Shown: positions 44,856 through 53,860 of the stretch, in pieces
Layout of the letters: each line of letters opens with the position of its first letter
How positions within the stretch are numbered: position 1 is the stretch's first letter
Assembly: GCA_902761735.1 (NCBI GenBank)
Contig: CACWLL010000006.1
Coordinates: 186,001 to 250,000, forward strand
From: an uncultured bacterium
GTDB taxonomy: Bacteria > Cyanobacteriota > Vampirovibrionia > Gastranaerophilales > Gastranaerophilaceae
DNA length: 64,000 nt
Direction of reading: 5' to 3'
The notes under the pieces: model-generated
What the model was told of the DNA's origin: nothing
The model's input: only the letters and a program-made list of their open reading frames with translations
Databases searched by the model: none
Program-made: the position numbers and the translations under genes

Positions 44856-45506
44856 ATGAAAAAATTTTTGCTCGGGTTACTAGATTGGATATATAAGAAA
44901 AAGTGTTATTTCTGCAGAAGTTCAAAAGAGTGCGTAAAGATGTGCTCGCAATGTTACAACGAAATGGACTATCTGCCATATGAAATAAATAGAGTTATAA
45001 ATGGTAAAAAAATATATTGTGCCGGCATATATGAAAAGAATTTGCAAAAGCTGATAAGAGGTTTAAAATACCATAATCAACCGGATTTATCCTATTACTT
45101 GGCAAAGTTTATGGCAGATTATTGGAACGCTATTTCCGGAGATACTGATTTCCAGGTAGTTCCTGTCCCTATATTTGAAAAAAGGAAGAAGAAAAGAAAG
45201 TATAACCATATGGAATTGGTTGCTGAAGATTTTTGCAGATTAACAGGATGTGCATATAATCCGAATCTTATCAAGAGAATAAAAGATACAAAACCTCAAT
45301 ATAATCTCAAAAAAATTGAGCGCGCGGAAAATTTAAAAAATGCTTTTCAATTAGATAAAGAAAAACTGTTGCCTGGCAGAAAAATACTTATTATCGATGA
45401 TATATGTACAACGGGTTCGACTTTTGAGGAAATGATAATGGAATTAAATAAATATGGAATTGATGATATAGTGTGTTTTGCTGCAACAACCCCTTTTGGA
45501 GAATAA
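44856..45506 (+). CDS. comF: ComF-family phosphoribosyltransferase-like protein
   Basis: 216 residues. N-terminal zinc-type cysteines (CYFCRSSKECVKMCSQCY), then the PRTase core with VVPVPIFEKRKKKRKYNHMELVAE and the PRPP loop ILIIDDICTTGSTFEE. ComF proteins support DNA uptake in transformation. Ends in ATTPFGE, as in the family. The next gene's ribosome binding site GGAG lies in its last codons, so the two are translated together. TGATATAAT ends 6 nt before the start codon and there is no ribosome binding site. Confidence 0.92.
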   Translation: MKKFLLGLLDWIYKKKCYFCRSSKECVKMCSQCYNEMDYLPYEINRVINGKKIYCAGIYEKNLQKLIRGLKYHNQPDLSYYLAKFMADYWNAISGDTDFQVVPVPIFEKRKKKRKYNHMELVAEDFCRLTGCAYNPNLIKRIKDTKPQYNLKKIERAENLKNAFQLDKEKLLPGRKILIIDDICTTGSTFEEMIMELNKYGIDDIVCFAATTPFGE

Positions 45507-45507
45507 A

Positions 45508-45837
45508 GTGATATTAAAAGAATTTTCAAAATACCTTCAACAATATAATGATGAAATCACAACAAATAAAACATCAGCGACAAAACTTTTGTGTGAATGG
45601 ATTAAATATGTGATTAATAAAAATCCTAAAAAACATGCAGATAAAATTGTCCACAAGGAAATAATGCTTGCTCAGAATACTCAGGGTGAATTTCTTATCG
45701 TTGGAAAATCCGAAAGTGGTCGTGTTCTTGTAAATGCCTTATACAAATTCGCTTTAAGTTATGAAAATTTTCTAATGTCACGTTGGCTGGAAAATAAAAA
45801 ACCATCTGATTTTAATGATAATAAAAAATCAAACTAA
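45508..45837 (+). CDS. Small hypothetical protein coupled to comF
   Basis: 109 residues from a GTG at 45508, right after the comF stop, with GGAG 7 nt upstream; a TTG at 45478 inside comF would give ten more residues but has no such site. Polar and helical; middle part KIVHKEIMLAQNTQGEFLIVG, then VNALYKFALSYENFLMSRWLENK. No known domain. It could assist ComF, but this is only by position. Confidence 0.7.
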   Translation: MILKEFSKYLQQYNDEITTNKTSATKLLCEWIKYVINKNPKKHADKIVHKEIMLAQNTQGEFLIVGKSESGRVLVNALYKFALSYENFLMSRWLENKKPSDFNDNKKSN

Positions 45838-45909
45838 CCAATCGGGGAATTTAAAATATTATTTCTTACTTCTAATATAATTTTATTAGTGAAGAGGAGT
45901 ATATTTGTT

Positions 45910-46776
45910 ATGAAAACCGCATTATTAATGGCACCTGTATGTCAGATGAATACTTTGGAAAATTTATTTATAGAGATGACTGCTAAAAACTGTAACCAAA
46001 GATGTAAATATTGTTATATAGATTTTCCGTTAACAAAGAATGTCAAAGATTTTATATCTTCTGATATTGTTGAAGAAGCGTTGAAAGATACTGCTAATGA
46101 GCCGTTAAAATGTATTTATCTTACGGGTGCAGAGCCCATGACGCATCCGGATTTTAACAGTATTTTGAGAATGTGTCTTAAATATTCAAATGTATGTATT
46201 TGTACAAACGGCAGTTTTATTAATGAAAAGAAAACAAGATTTTTAAGGCGAGTTCAAGATGAAAGTTCAAATGAAATTATTTTCAAGCTTAGTATGGTTC
46301 ATTATGATGAAAATATGAATGATGAAGTAAGGTGCAGAGGAAATTACAGGCAGGTATTGTTTTCTGTGAAATATCTTATAAAATACGGGTTTAATCCTAT
46401 TATAGAAGTTCCTAATTATTACAACGAAAATGAGGAATTAATAAGAGAAAATATTTTAAAAATAATGCATAGTACAGGTTATAGTGCGGAAGATAAAAAT
46501 ATTATAATAAATAAGTGTTACAGAAGAGATGATGCAAGTAGTTTATTGGAGAATATCCCCGATAAATTGTGTGCTACTGATTGTAGTGCAGGCAGAATAG
46601 TTACATCAAAGGGTATTTATTCCTGTCCGTTTCTTGCAAATGACCATAGAGGCAGATGCGGTTCCACGTTGAAGGATTTTTCCAAACGAATGATGTTGGA
46701 AACCGAATACTGTAACACCTGCCTTAATAATAAAAGACAGGTGTTCAGTATAAATTTTTCAAATTTTGATGACTAA
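45910..46776 (+). CDS. Radical SAM protein of unknown substrate
   Basis: 288 residues. The radical SAM cluster site is CNQRCKYCYID (about residues 26-36); LTGAEPMTHPDF is the GGEP-like motif. The C-terminus has seven Cys: CATDC, SCPF, RCGS and YCNTC, like the SPASM/twitch region that binds extra Fe-S clusters in peptide-modifying enzymes. GAGGAG precedes the ATG at 45910; a GTG 21 bp upstream is less likely. No precursor peptide gene was recognised next to it. Its last bases overlap the stop of pilO on the other strand. Confidence 0.85.
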   Translation: MKTALLMAPVCQMNTLENLFIEMTAKNCNQRCKYCYIDFPLTKNVKDFISSDIVEEALKDTANEPLKCIYLTGAEPMTHPDFNSILRMCLKYSNVCICTNGSFINEKKTRFLRRVQDESSNEIIFKLSMVHYDENMNDEVRCRGNYRQVLFSVKYLIKYGFNPIIEVPNYYNENEELIRENILKIMHSTGYSAEDKNIIINKCYRRDDASSLLENIPDKLCATDCSAGRIVTSKGIYSCPFLANDHRGRCGSTLKDFSKRMMLETEYCNTCLNNKRQVFSINFSNFDD

Positions 46777-47384
46777 ACTTTTTCAGCGTATAACTTCAAT
46801 TGTAAGTCAATAAGTATAATATTTTTATTCTTATTATATGGACGAATCTCTACTTTAGCGATATCTAAGTAGTGTTCGTGTTTATATAAATCTTTCATAA
46901 AATTCTTGAAGTTGTTATAGCTTGCTATCATTTGCATATCAAGCTTACAAACGCTGTATTTACCTTGCGCACCTTTCACAAAGTTATCATCAGCAGGATC
47001 ATAGTCATATTTAACAGCTCTTGTTTTGATTGAATTTGAAGTAATTAAATCCAATATTTCATTAAATTCGGCTGCAATTAATGCTTCGGAATCCGCACCA
47101 GATTCAACCGGTTTATAGAAACCTTTTTCTATGCCACTTGTTGAAGCTGTTGTCTCCTGAACGGTTTCTGCAGCTTTCTTTTGTGCATCCAGCTGTTCTA
47201 CCTTAGTTGTATATTCGTCAAATTTTGCCTTATAATCGTTCTTTGCTGTTGACAGATTTTGTAAAGCAGGAACTACATTTGATATAAATAAAAACAAAGA
47301 TATAAAGATACAAGCTGCCAATATAATAATAGGTAACTTTAATACGTTCATCGGATCGTTTGTATTTGTATTTTCTTGTGCCAT
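46773..47384 (-). CDS. Type IV pilus assembly protein PilO-like
   Basis: 203 residues. One N-terminal membrane helix (LPIIILAACIFISLFLFISNVVPAL), a coiled coil (about 42-75), then a periplasmic alpha/beta domain. This is the PilO plan: inner-membrane alignment-complex protein that pairs with PilN. It lies 33 bp after the PilM-PilN fusion gene, with which it forms an operon. Sequence similarity to PilO is low in general, so the call leans on architecture and context. Confidence 0.8.
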   Translation of the reverse strand: MAQENTNTNDPMNVLKLPIIILAACIFISLFLFISNVVPALQNLSTAKNDYKAKFDEYTTKVEQLDAQKKAAETVQETTASTSGIEKGFYKPVESGADSEALIAAEFNEILDLITSNSIKTRAVKYDYDPADDNFVKGAQGKYSVCKLDMQMIASYNNFKNFMKDLYKHEHYLDIAKVEIRPYNKNKNIILIDLQLKLYAEKV

Positions 47385-47417
47385 TAATCTATCCTCTATA
47401 ATTTTAAATTAACTTTT

Positions 47418-49109
47418 CTAGTGAATTTCAGGTCCTAATAAATCAGAATTTTCACCTTCTTGTTGAGCCTGATTTTCTGCTTGTTTTGCTTTACATTCTT
47501 CGTCACCTTCTTCACACTGAACAGGAGGATTAAACAGTTGGTTTAATTGGTCTTCTGTCATGTTGGTGATTTCAAATGAATAGTTCGAGCCGGCTCCGGC
47601 AACGGCCGCATCAACTGATACTGAATCCATTTCAAGTTTTTGTAATTTTAATTTTGTTCCAATTAAGGAATCTCTCATATTTTTAAAGAATGTATAAACT
47701 GAACTTACATCTGTCGCTCCGCCTTTTATGTCTACAAGCCCATTACCTTGAGTCATAAAGTAAGTTAACCAAACGTTTTGTGGAATTGTTTCTCCGGCAG
47801 CTATATAATTCATTAGCTTAGCTCTATTGCCTTTTACCCCGTTTTCAACTTCACGAGTTGCATCAAACGCAACTTCAGCTCCACCGCCTTCATTCAATTG
47901 TCCGTTTAGTTCTTCAAGCTTTGTGTTTACATCATTAAGTTTATTCTGTTCTTGTTGTACAGAATTAGGTAATAAAACATTTCCAAGGAGGAACATTATA
48001 GCTACAAGAGTTAAACCAACGCCAGCGGCAATTGCCATAGCCGTATTTTTGGTTATTGTATATTCGTGTTCTCCAATAGCAATAGTGCAAGAATCTTCTA
48101 TTGTGCCTACACCGCCTACAGCTTCCATATAATTGAACTTTAACGGGAAGTCGGAAACGTCAGCCAAGGCACAACCTATTGCCTGTAAAGATATCTTTGA
48201 CGCGTAACCCTGAAGAACATTTAAACTTACAGGAATCAAAGAACTTTCTTTCTTGAATGAATTGTTTTCCAAATAATCAATTATACCGGTTGTTGAAAGT
48301 TTAGATGCTAACAATTCTGCACTTACCATATCCGTATCTGAAACAACGTACAGATAGTTTGCAGGATAATTCATCAAAGCAATTTGTGCTTGTTCAACAA
48401 TCGCATTGTATATTTCATCGCCTTCGAATGATTTGATTGGCAACGGATCTTCATAATACTCAATAAGCGTTTTGCCTGTCATTGATGCAATAGAATAACC
48501 GGTAGAATTTACTATTAATAAATTCCAAGTTACGTTAGGCTGCAACTGAGCTGAAACCAAACCCATATAATCTAATGCTCTAAATGTTGAACTCAAAGAG
48601 TTTTCAACACTTACAAGAACAGAGCCTAATTCTGAAAGCGCTGCACTTAATTTTTCAATAACTACTTGTTGAATAGCCGAATATATGACTGTTCGTGTTT
48701 CTTTTGATGCCGAATTGTTGCTGCTTGGAGCATCTATCCAAGCAACAGCAGGATCAAATCTTCTAAATATAAATGTCTGTTCTAATTCTGATTGAATAGC
48801 ACCTGTAATTGCATCATTAGGTAATAACAATCCTAATTGCATCTGTCCGAACGAAACCAAAGGCATATTAACAACGACCTCTGTTTTAGGATTAATTCCC
48901 AATTCTCCGTACATATCGGAAACCGCATCTTTAAAAGCTTCAAAATCATCAATAGTTCTGAGTGATTCGTTATATGCAAAATCTCTGACAGCATAGTTTG
49001 CAACAACATTTGCATTCAAATCCAACTGTAACATTTCCAAGCCAATACCGGGAGTAACTGATATATAAACTCTCGATTTAGCTGATGATAAATTTCCTAA
49101 AAAACCCAT
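47418..49109 (-). CDS. Fused PilM-PilN type IV pilus assembly protein
   Basis: 563 residues. Residues 1-320 resemble the actin-like cytoplasmic PilM (NMPLVSFGQMQLGLLLPNDAITGAIQSELEQTFIF, then VTWNLLIVNSTGYSIASMTG). A membrane helix follows near 362-385 (AIAAGVGLTLVAIMFLLGNVLL), then a PilN-like coiled coil and periplasmic domain (TYFMTQGNGLVDIKGGATDVSSVYTFF). In most bacteria PilM and PilN are separate chains that bind through the PilN N-terminus; here one chain does both. The last 50 residues are Gln/Glu/Asn-rich with two Cys (CEEGDEECK). The PilO-like gene follows. Confidence 0.8.
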   Translation of the reverse strand: MGFLGNLSSAKSRVYISVTPGIGLEMLQLDLNANVVANYAVRDFAYNESLRTIDDFEAFKDAVSDMYGELGINPKTEVVVNMPLVSFGQMQLGLLLPNDAITGAIQSELEQTFIFRRFDPAVAWIDAPSSNNSASKETRTVIYSAIQQVVIEKLSAALSELGSVLVSVENSLSSTFRALDYMGLVSAQLQPNVTWNLLIVNSTGYSIASMTGKTLIEYYEDPLPIKSFEGDEIYNAIVEQAQIALMNYPANYLYVVSDTDMVSAELLASKLSTTGIIDYLENNSFKKESSLIPVSLNVLQGYASKISLQAIGCALADVSDFPLKFNYMEAVGGVGTIEDSCTIAIGEHEYTITKNTAMAIAAGVGLTLVAIMFLLGNVLLPNSVQQEQNKLNDVNTKLEELNGQLNEGGGAEVAFDATREVENGVKGNRAKLMNYIAAGETIPQNVWLTYFMTQGNGLVDIKGGATDVSSVYTFFKNMRDSLIGTKLKLQKLEMDSVSVDAAVAGAGSNYSFEITNMTEDQLNQLFNPPVQCEEGDEECKAKQAENQAQQEGENSDLLGPEIH

Positions 49110-49226
49110 ACTCTTTTCTTCTTCTCATTATTTTTGTAACTAATTCCTATTTTTATTATACAATATAATTTGTAGAAGAAAGTTTTTTAACAAAAATTTA
49201 CACTAAATAGAGGAGACTCCCGAAAT

Positions 49227-50135
49227 ATGGATAATATAATTGATAAGATAAACAAGTTAAAAAAAGAAAAGAATGCAGTTATACTTGCTCATTGTTATCA
49301 AAATATAGAAATTGATGCTGTGGCAGATTTTGTCGGGGATTCCTTATATTTAAGTCAACAGGCGGCAAAAACCGATGCGGATATTATAGTGTTTGCCGGA
49401 GTATTTTTCATGGCTCAAACTGCAAAAATTCTTAATCCTGGCAAAAAAGTCCTTTTACCTCGGTTGGAGTCGGGGTGTTTAATGGCTGATATGGTTAATT
49501 ATAATCAATTAATGGATTTTAAAGCTAAGTACCCGAATATCCCAACAGTATGTTATATAAATTCGACCGCAGAAGTAAAATCCGAATGTGATATATGCTG
49601 TACAAGCTCAAATGCAGTAAAGATAGTAAAAAGTTTGGGGGCTGAAAAGATTTTATTTTTGCCGGATACATATCTTGGGAAATGGGCAGAAAAACAGGTT
49701 GACGGAGTAAAAGTAATTACGTATCCGGGTTATTGTCCTACACATTTGAGAATAAAAGCTGAAGATGTTGCGGAAGTCAGGAAAAAATATCCGAATGCGA
49801 AAGTCCTTGCTCATCCGGAATGTCATCAGAGTGTAACTTCTATGGCTGATTATGTCGGCAGTACAACGGGAATAATGAAATACGCTGCTGAAAGCAAAGA
49901 TACACAATTTGTAATAGCTACCGAAAAAGGTGTTGTAGACAGATTAAAAAGGGATTTGAAAGATAAAGAATTTATTCTGATAAAAGATAATGTAGTTTGT
50001 CCTAATATGAAATGGCATACGATAGATGATATATATAATGCTTTAGCGTACGAACAAAATGAAATTACCGTTGATGAAAATATTGCTAAAAAGGCTTTGG
50101 TGTGTATAAACAGAATGCTCGAGGTTTCAAAGTAA
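49227..50135 (+). CDS. nadA: Quinolinate synthase
   Basis: 302 residues, the short form. It condenses iminoaspartate and dihydroxyacetone phosphate into quinolinate for NAD. The three [4Fe-4S] Cys are in CDICCTSSNAV, ECHQSV-preceding AHPEC and VVCPNMKW; substrate motif LAHCYQN lies near the start. GAGGAG precedes the ATG. One base separates it from the methyltransferase gene, so they are an operon. nadB and nadC are not in the window. Confidence 0.95.
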   Translation: MDNIIDKINKLKKEKNAVILAHCYQNIEIDAVADFVGDSLYLSQQAAKTDADIIVFAGVFFMAQTAKILNPGKKVLLPRLESGCLMADMVNYNQLMDFKAKYPNIPTVCYINSTAEVKSECDICCTSSNAVKIVKSLGAEKILFLPDTYLGKWAEKQVDGVKVITYPGYCPTHLRIKAEDVAEVRKKYPNAKVLAHPECHQSVTSMADYVGSTTGIMKYAAESKDTQFVIATEKGVVDRLKRDLKDKEFILIKDNVVCPNMKWHTIDDIYNALAYEQNEITVDENIAKKALVCINRMLEVSK

Positions 50136-50136
50136 A

Positions 50137-50889
50137 ATGGAAGAAAATGAAATTATATATGGTAAAAATGCAATTCTGGAAGCTCTTATTTCGGGTGAAA
50201 GAGAGATTAATAAAATCCTGATTTCGAAGACTGTTCATTCTGATACAAAAATAAATAAAATTAAAGAAATAGCTAAAAGTAACGGAATAATATTTCAATT
50301 TGTTGCGAAGGAAAAATTTGCTGAATATGAAGGAGTTAGCCATCAGGGGATTATTGCACAAGTATCGCCTATTAAATATACTGAGCTTGATGATTTTTTA
50401 TCATATCCGCATGAGAATGATTCGTTGATTATACTTGATGGTATTGAAGATTCACACAATCTTGGTGCTATAATCCGTACGGCTGTATGTGCGGGCGTTT
50501 CAGGTATTATTATTCCGTCAAGAAGGAGCGTGCAAATAAATTCAATAGTCGAAAAAACAAGTGCCGGTGCGATAAATCACATTCCCATAATTAAAGTTAA
50601 CAGTCTTATGAATGCTGTTGAAAAATTGAAAAAATCAGACTGGTGGATAATTGCAGCTGATGCAAATGCAAAAGATAATCATTATGATGTTAATTATAAT
50701 GATATGAATTTTGCGATAATTATGGGTGCAGAGCATGCAGGAGTATCCAAATCTTTAATTAAAGCTTCAGATTTTGTAGTTAAAATTCCGATGCTAAAGA
50801 AATTTAACTCATTAAATGTTTCAAATGCACTTGCTGTAATTATTTATGAAACTGTCAGACAAAAATTAACAAATAACAAGATTAAGTAA
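50137..50889 (+). CDS. rlmB: 23S rRNA 2'-O-methyltransferase, SpoU/TrmH family (RlmB-like)
   Basis: 250 residues. N-terminal substrate-binding domain (IIYGKNAILEALISGEREINKILI) and SPOUT knot with IILDGIEDSHNLGAIIRTAVCAGV (motif 1), IIMGAEHAGVSKSLIKASDFVVKIPM (motif 2) and SLNVSNALAVIIYE (motif 3). RlmB methylates G2251 of 23S rRNA; other TrmH paralogues look alike, so the exact base is inferred. Directly after nadA. Confidence 0.88.
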   Translation: MEENEIIYGKNAILEALISGEREINKILISKTVHSDTKINKIKEIAKSNGIIFQFVAKEKFAEYEGVSHQGIIAQVSPIKYTELDDFLSYPHENDSLIILDGIEDSHNLGAIIRTAVCAGVSGIIIPSRRSVQINSIVEKTSAGAINHIPIIKVNSLMNAVEKLKKSDWWIIAADANAKDNHYDVNYNDMNFAIIMGAEHAGVSKSLIKASDFVVKIPMLKKFNSLNVSNALAVIIYETVRQKLTNNKIK

Positions 50890-50957
50890 ATTTACAAATT
50901 TTCTAATATTTCCACAATATTATATAATATAAAATATGTAGGATGGAGCGTTATACG

Positions 50958-51965
50958 ATGAATAAAGAAATTGAGCAATTAGGATTTACCGATGAAATAT
51001 CTGATGAAGGCGTTGATTTTACTAAACTTCAGCTGGACATGCAAGACGATGAAGAAGATTTGTTAAAAACCGTGGAAGATCCAAAGGTTCAAGAAAGTTT
51101 GTCTTCCGTAAATTCTGATGACAGTGTAAGAATTTACCTTCAACAAATCGGGAAGATTCCTCTTTTGTCCGGTGAAGAAGAATATGACGTGGCAAAAAAA
51201 ATGACTGAGGAATCAAATAGTGAATTCTATAAAAATGTTCTTGTAAACGCCAATTTAAGACTTGTTGTTAGTATTGCAAAAAAATATATAGGCAGAGGAT
51301 TATCATTTCTTGATTTAATTCAGGAAGGCAATATGGGCTTGATGAAAGCAGCGGAAAGATTTGATTATTCAAAAGGTTATAAATTTTCGACATATGCGAC
51401 ATGGTGGATTCAGCAGGCAATTACTCGTGCTATTGCTGACAAGTCAAGAATAATCAGACTTCCTATTCATATGATTGAATCTTTGGGGAAAATCAGAAAA
51501 GCTACGGTAGATTTAACTACCGAATTGGGCAGAAATCCGACGAAACAAGAAATTGCAGGTCGGTTGGGTATTACAACAAGCAAACTAAATTCCATAGTAA
51601 AGATGGTTCAATCTACGGTTTCAATGGATACTCCGACGGGTAATTCTGACGACTCTACAAAAATTTCGGATTTTATAGTGGATAATACAACAATTTCTCC
51701 TGATAATAGAGTTACTCAGGAAAATATGTTGACGGATATTCAAAAAATTCTTAATCAGCTTACCCAAAAGGAACGAGATGTTTTGATTTTGCGCTATGGG
51801 CTGGATAACAACGGAGAGAGAAAAACTCTTGATGAAATAGGTACTCAGTATGGGGTTTCAAGAGAAAGAATCCGTCAAATTGAAAATAGAGCGATATCAA
51901 AGCTTAAAAAGTTATGTAAAACAGAGCACCTTTCTGCCGGTTTAAAGACATATTTCGGAGAATAA
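50958..51965 (+). CDS. RNA polymerase sigma factor, primary (SigA/RpoD) type
   Basis: 335 residues. Region 1.2 ([21 protein letters not shown]), region 2 ([58 protein letters not shown]), region 3 ([14 protein letters not shown]) and region 4 with the -35 helix ([29 protein letters not shown]). It lacks the long region 1.1 of RpoD, as many cyanobacterial group 1 and 2 sigmas do; whether it is the only housekeeping sigma is not decidable here. ATG at 50958 chosen since GGATGGAG precedes it; the ATG at 50943 lies inside that site. TATAAT is at 50923-50928. Confidence 0.92.
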   Translation: MNKEIEQLGFTDEISDEGVDFTKLQLDMQDDEEDLLKTVEDPKVQESLSSVNSDDSVRIYLQQIGKIPLLSGEEEYDVAKKMTEESNSEFYKNVLVNANLRLVVSIAKKYIGRGLSFLDLIQEGNMGLMKAAERFDYSKGYKFSTYATWWIQQAITRAIADKSRIIRLPIHMIESLGKIRKATVDLTTELGRNPTKQEIAGRLGITTSKLNSIVKMVQSTVSMDTPTGNSDDSTKISDFIVDNTTISPDNRVTQENMLTDIQKILNQLTQKERDVLILRYGLDNNGERKTLDEIGTQYGVSRERIRQIENRAISKLKKLCKTEHLSAGLKTYFGE

Positions 51966-52000
51966 ATTACCCGATATAACTATTAACAAAACCTTTTTTA

Positions 52001-52009
52001 TGGTAAAAT
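52001..52009 (+). promoter_or_regulatory. Extended -10 box 6 nt before binding-protein ATG
   Basis: TGGTAAAAT (52001-52009), six bases (tatatt), ATG at 52016. No ribosome binding site. Confidence 0.6.
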
Positions 52010-52015
52010 TATATT

Positions 52016-53860
52016 ATGAAAAAAGCGGGTTATGTTGTACTTGTTATATTAACGGTTTTGTTTTTGAAAACCTTTTTGCATGCGGATATATATGATAAAT
52101 CGGCTATGAATAATAGCACATCCTCTCAACAGGAATTACTTTTTAGGGAATATCCGACGCAGATTACAAAGACTGAAAATGGCGTGGATTATTCACAATC
52201 GCAGGTTGAAACAGGTAATTTCGGCGGTACGATAGTTTTTTCTACGATTGGGGAAGGCCCCAAAACATTTAATCCGTTTAATGCGAAAGATAATATTTCT
52301 GCAACATTATCTGAAGTTATGTATGATGGTTTATTAGGCACTCATCCTGTTACCGGACAGCCTGTTCCAAAGTTAGCAAAAGATTTTACCGTGAAAGGAA
52401 ATGATTATATAATATATTTGCGTAAAGGTTTAAAATGGTCTGACGGGAAGCCTATAACCGCTGATGATGTTGTATTTACCTGGAAAAATATTATTTTTGA
52501 CGGTATGGGTAATACATCTACTCGTGATTCAATGATAATTGACGGTAAATTGCCTACGGTTACTAAAATTGATGATTATACCGTAAAGTTCACTACCCCT
52601 AAACCGTTTGCACCTTTTATAAGAAATTTGTCATCTCCTATTGCGCCGAAGCACATATTTGAACCTGCCGTAAAAAAGGGTACGGAATATTTTGATGGAT
52701 TTTTGTCCACAAATACCCCGCCGAACAAATTTGTAACATCAGGGGCTTTTAAGATAAAAGAGTATGTTCCGGCTCAAAGAGTTGTATATGAACGAAATCC
52801 TAATTATTACGTTATAAATAAAGAAGATAAAAAACTTCCGTATTTGGATAAGTTGGTTTATTTGATTGTAGGTGATGTGAATAATGAGGTTTTGAAATTT
52901 GAAGGCGGAGAACTTGATGTTATTGGACTTCAAGGGGCAAATGTTTCAAGATTTAAAGAGCTTGAAAAACACTCAAACTTCAAAGTTTATAACATGGGCC
53001 CAAGTACGGGGACAATGTTTGTTACCATGAATTTGAACAATCGTAAAAATGATAAAGGAGAGTATTTTGTAAATCCTAAAAAACAAAAATGGTTTAGGGA
53101 CAAAAATTTCCGACAGGCGGTAGATTTTGCGATAGACAGAAAAAACATCGTATTTAATATTGCAAACGGACTCGGTGCTCCTTTATATACGGCAGAAAGT
53201 TTAAACTCCATATATTTAAATAAAAATTTAAAACCTTATGAAAAAAATATCAAAAAATCAGAAGCGTTATTAGCTCAATCAGGATTTTATAAAGATAAAA
53301 AAGGAAAATTATTTGATAAAAATGGTAATCTTGTAGAATTTGATTTATATACAAATGCAGGAAATACCGAGCGTGAAGCAATTGGGGTTATGGTAAAACA
53401 AGACCTTGAAGAACTGGGGATGAAGGTGAATTTCAAGCCTGTAGAATTTAATACGTTGGTTAATAAGCTTGTAAATACATATGATTGGGATATGGTGATT
53501 ATGGGGCTGACAGGCAGTCCGATTGAACCAAACGGCGGAAAAAATGTTTGGATGTCCGACGGTACTCTTCATATGTTTAATCAGCGTCCTGCAAATTCAA
53601 ATACAGATGACAAATTTGTGTGGGAAAAACAACTTGATAAATTGTTTATTGAAGGTGCTCTTGCTACAAAATTTGAGGATAGGAAACGCTATTATGACGA
53701 GTATCAAAGAATTGCATACGAAGAAAAACCGTTTGTGTATTTGTATTCTCCGTTGGTAATTTCCGCAATTCGTAATAAATTTAAAAATATATATCCGTCT
53801 ATGCTTGGTGGATTGACACATAATATTGAAGAAATTTATATAAAGGACATAAAAAAATAA
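52016..53860 (+). CDS. Peptide-type ABC transporter substrate-binding protein (family 5)
   Basis: 614 residues. Signal peptide (GYVVLVILTVLFLKTFLHA). Family-5 motifs: STIGEGPKTFNPFNAKD, LSEVMYDGLLGTHPVTGQPVPKLAKDF, YIIYLRKGLKWSDGKPITADDVVFTW and DKNFRQAVDFAIDRKNIV. It captures peptides, nickel complexes or similar ligands in the periplasm; ligand not decidable. Its stop overlaps the ATG of the first permease (TAATG). TGGTAAAAT ends 6 nt before the ATG, so the operon mRNA is likely leaderless. Confidence 0.92.
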   Translation: MKKAGYVVLVILTVLFLKTFLHADIYDKSAMNNSTSSQQELLFREYPTQITKTENGVDYSQSQVETGNFGGTIVFSTIGEGPKTFNPFNAKDNISATLSEVMYDGLLGTHPVTGQPVPKLAKDFTVKGNDYIIYLRKGLKWSDGKPITADDVVFTWKNIIFDGMGNTSTRDSMIIDGKLPTVTKIDDYTVKFTTPKPFAPFIRNLSSPIAPKHIFEPAVKKGTEYFDGFLSTNTPPNKFVTSGAFKIKEYVPAQRVVYERNPNYYVINKEDKKLPYLDKLVYLIVGDVNNEVLKFEGGELDVIGLQGANVSRFKELEKHSNFKVYNMGPSTGTMFVTMNLNNRKNDKGEYFVNPKKQKWFRDKNFRQAVDFAIDRKNIVFNIANGLGAPLYTAESLNSIYLNKNLKPYEKNIKKSEALLAQSGFYKDKKGKLFDKNGNLVEFDLYTNAGNTEREAIGVMVKQDLEELGMKVNFKPVEFNTLVNKLVNTYDWDMVIMGLTGSPIEPNGGKNVWMSDGTLHMFNQRPANSNTDDKFVWEKQLDKLFIEGALATKFEDRKRYYDEYQRIAYEEKPFVYLYSPLVISAIRNKFKNIYPSMLGGLTHNIEEIYIKDIKK

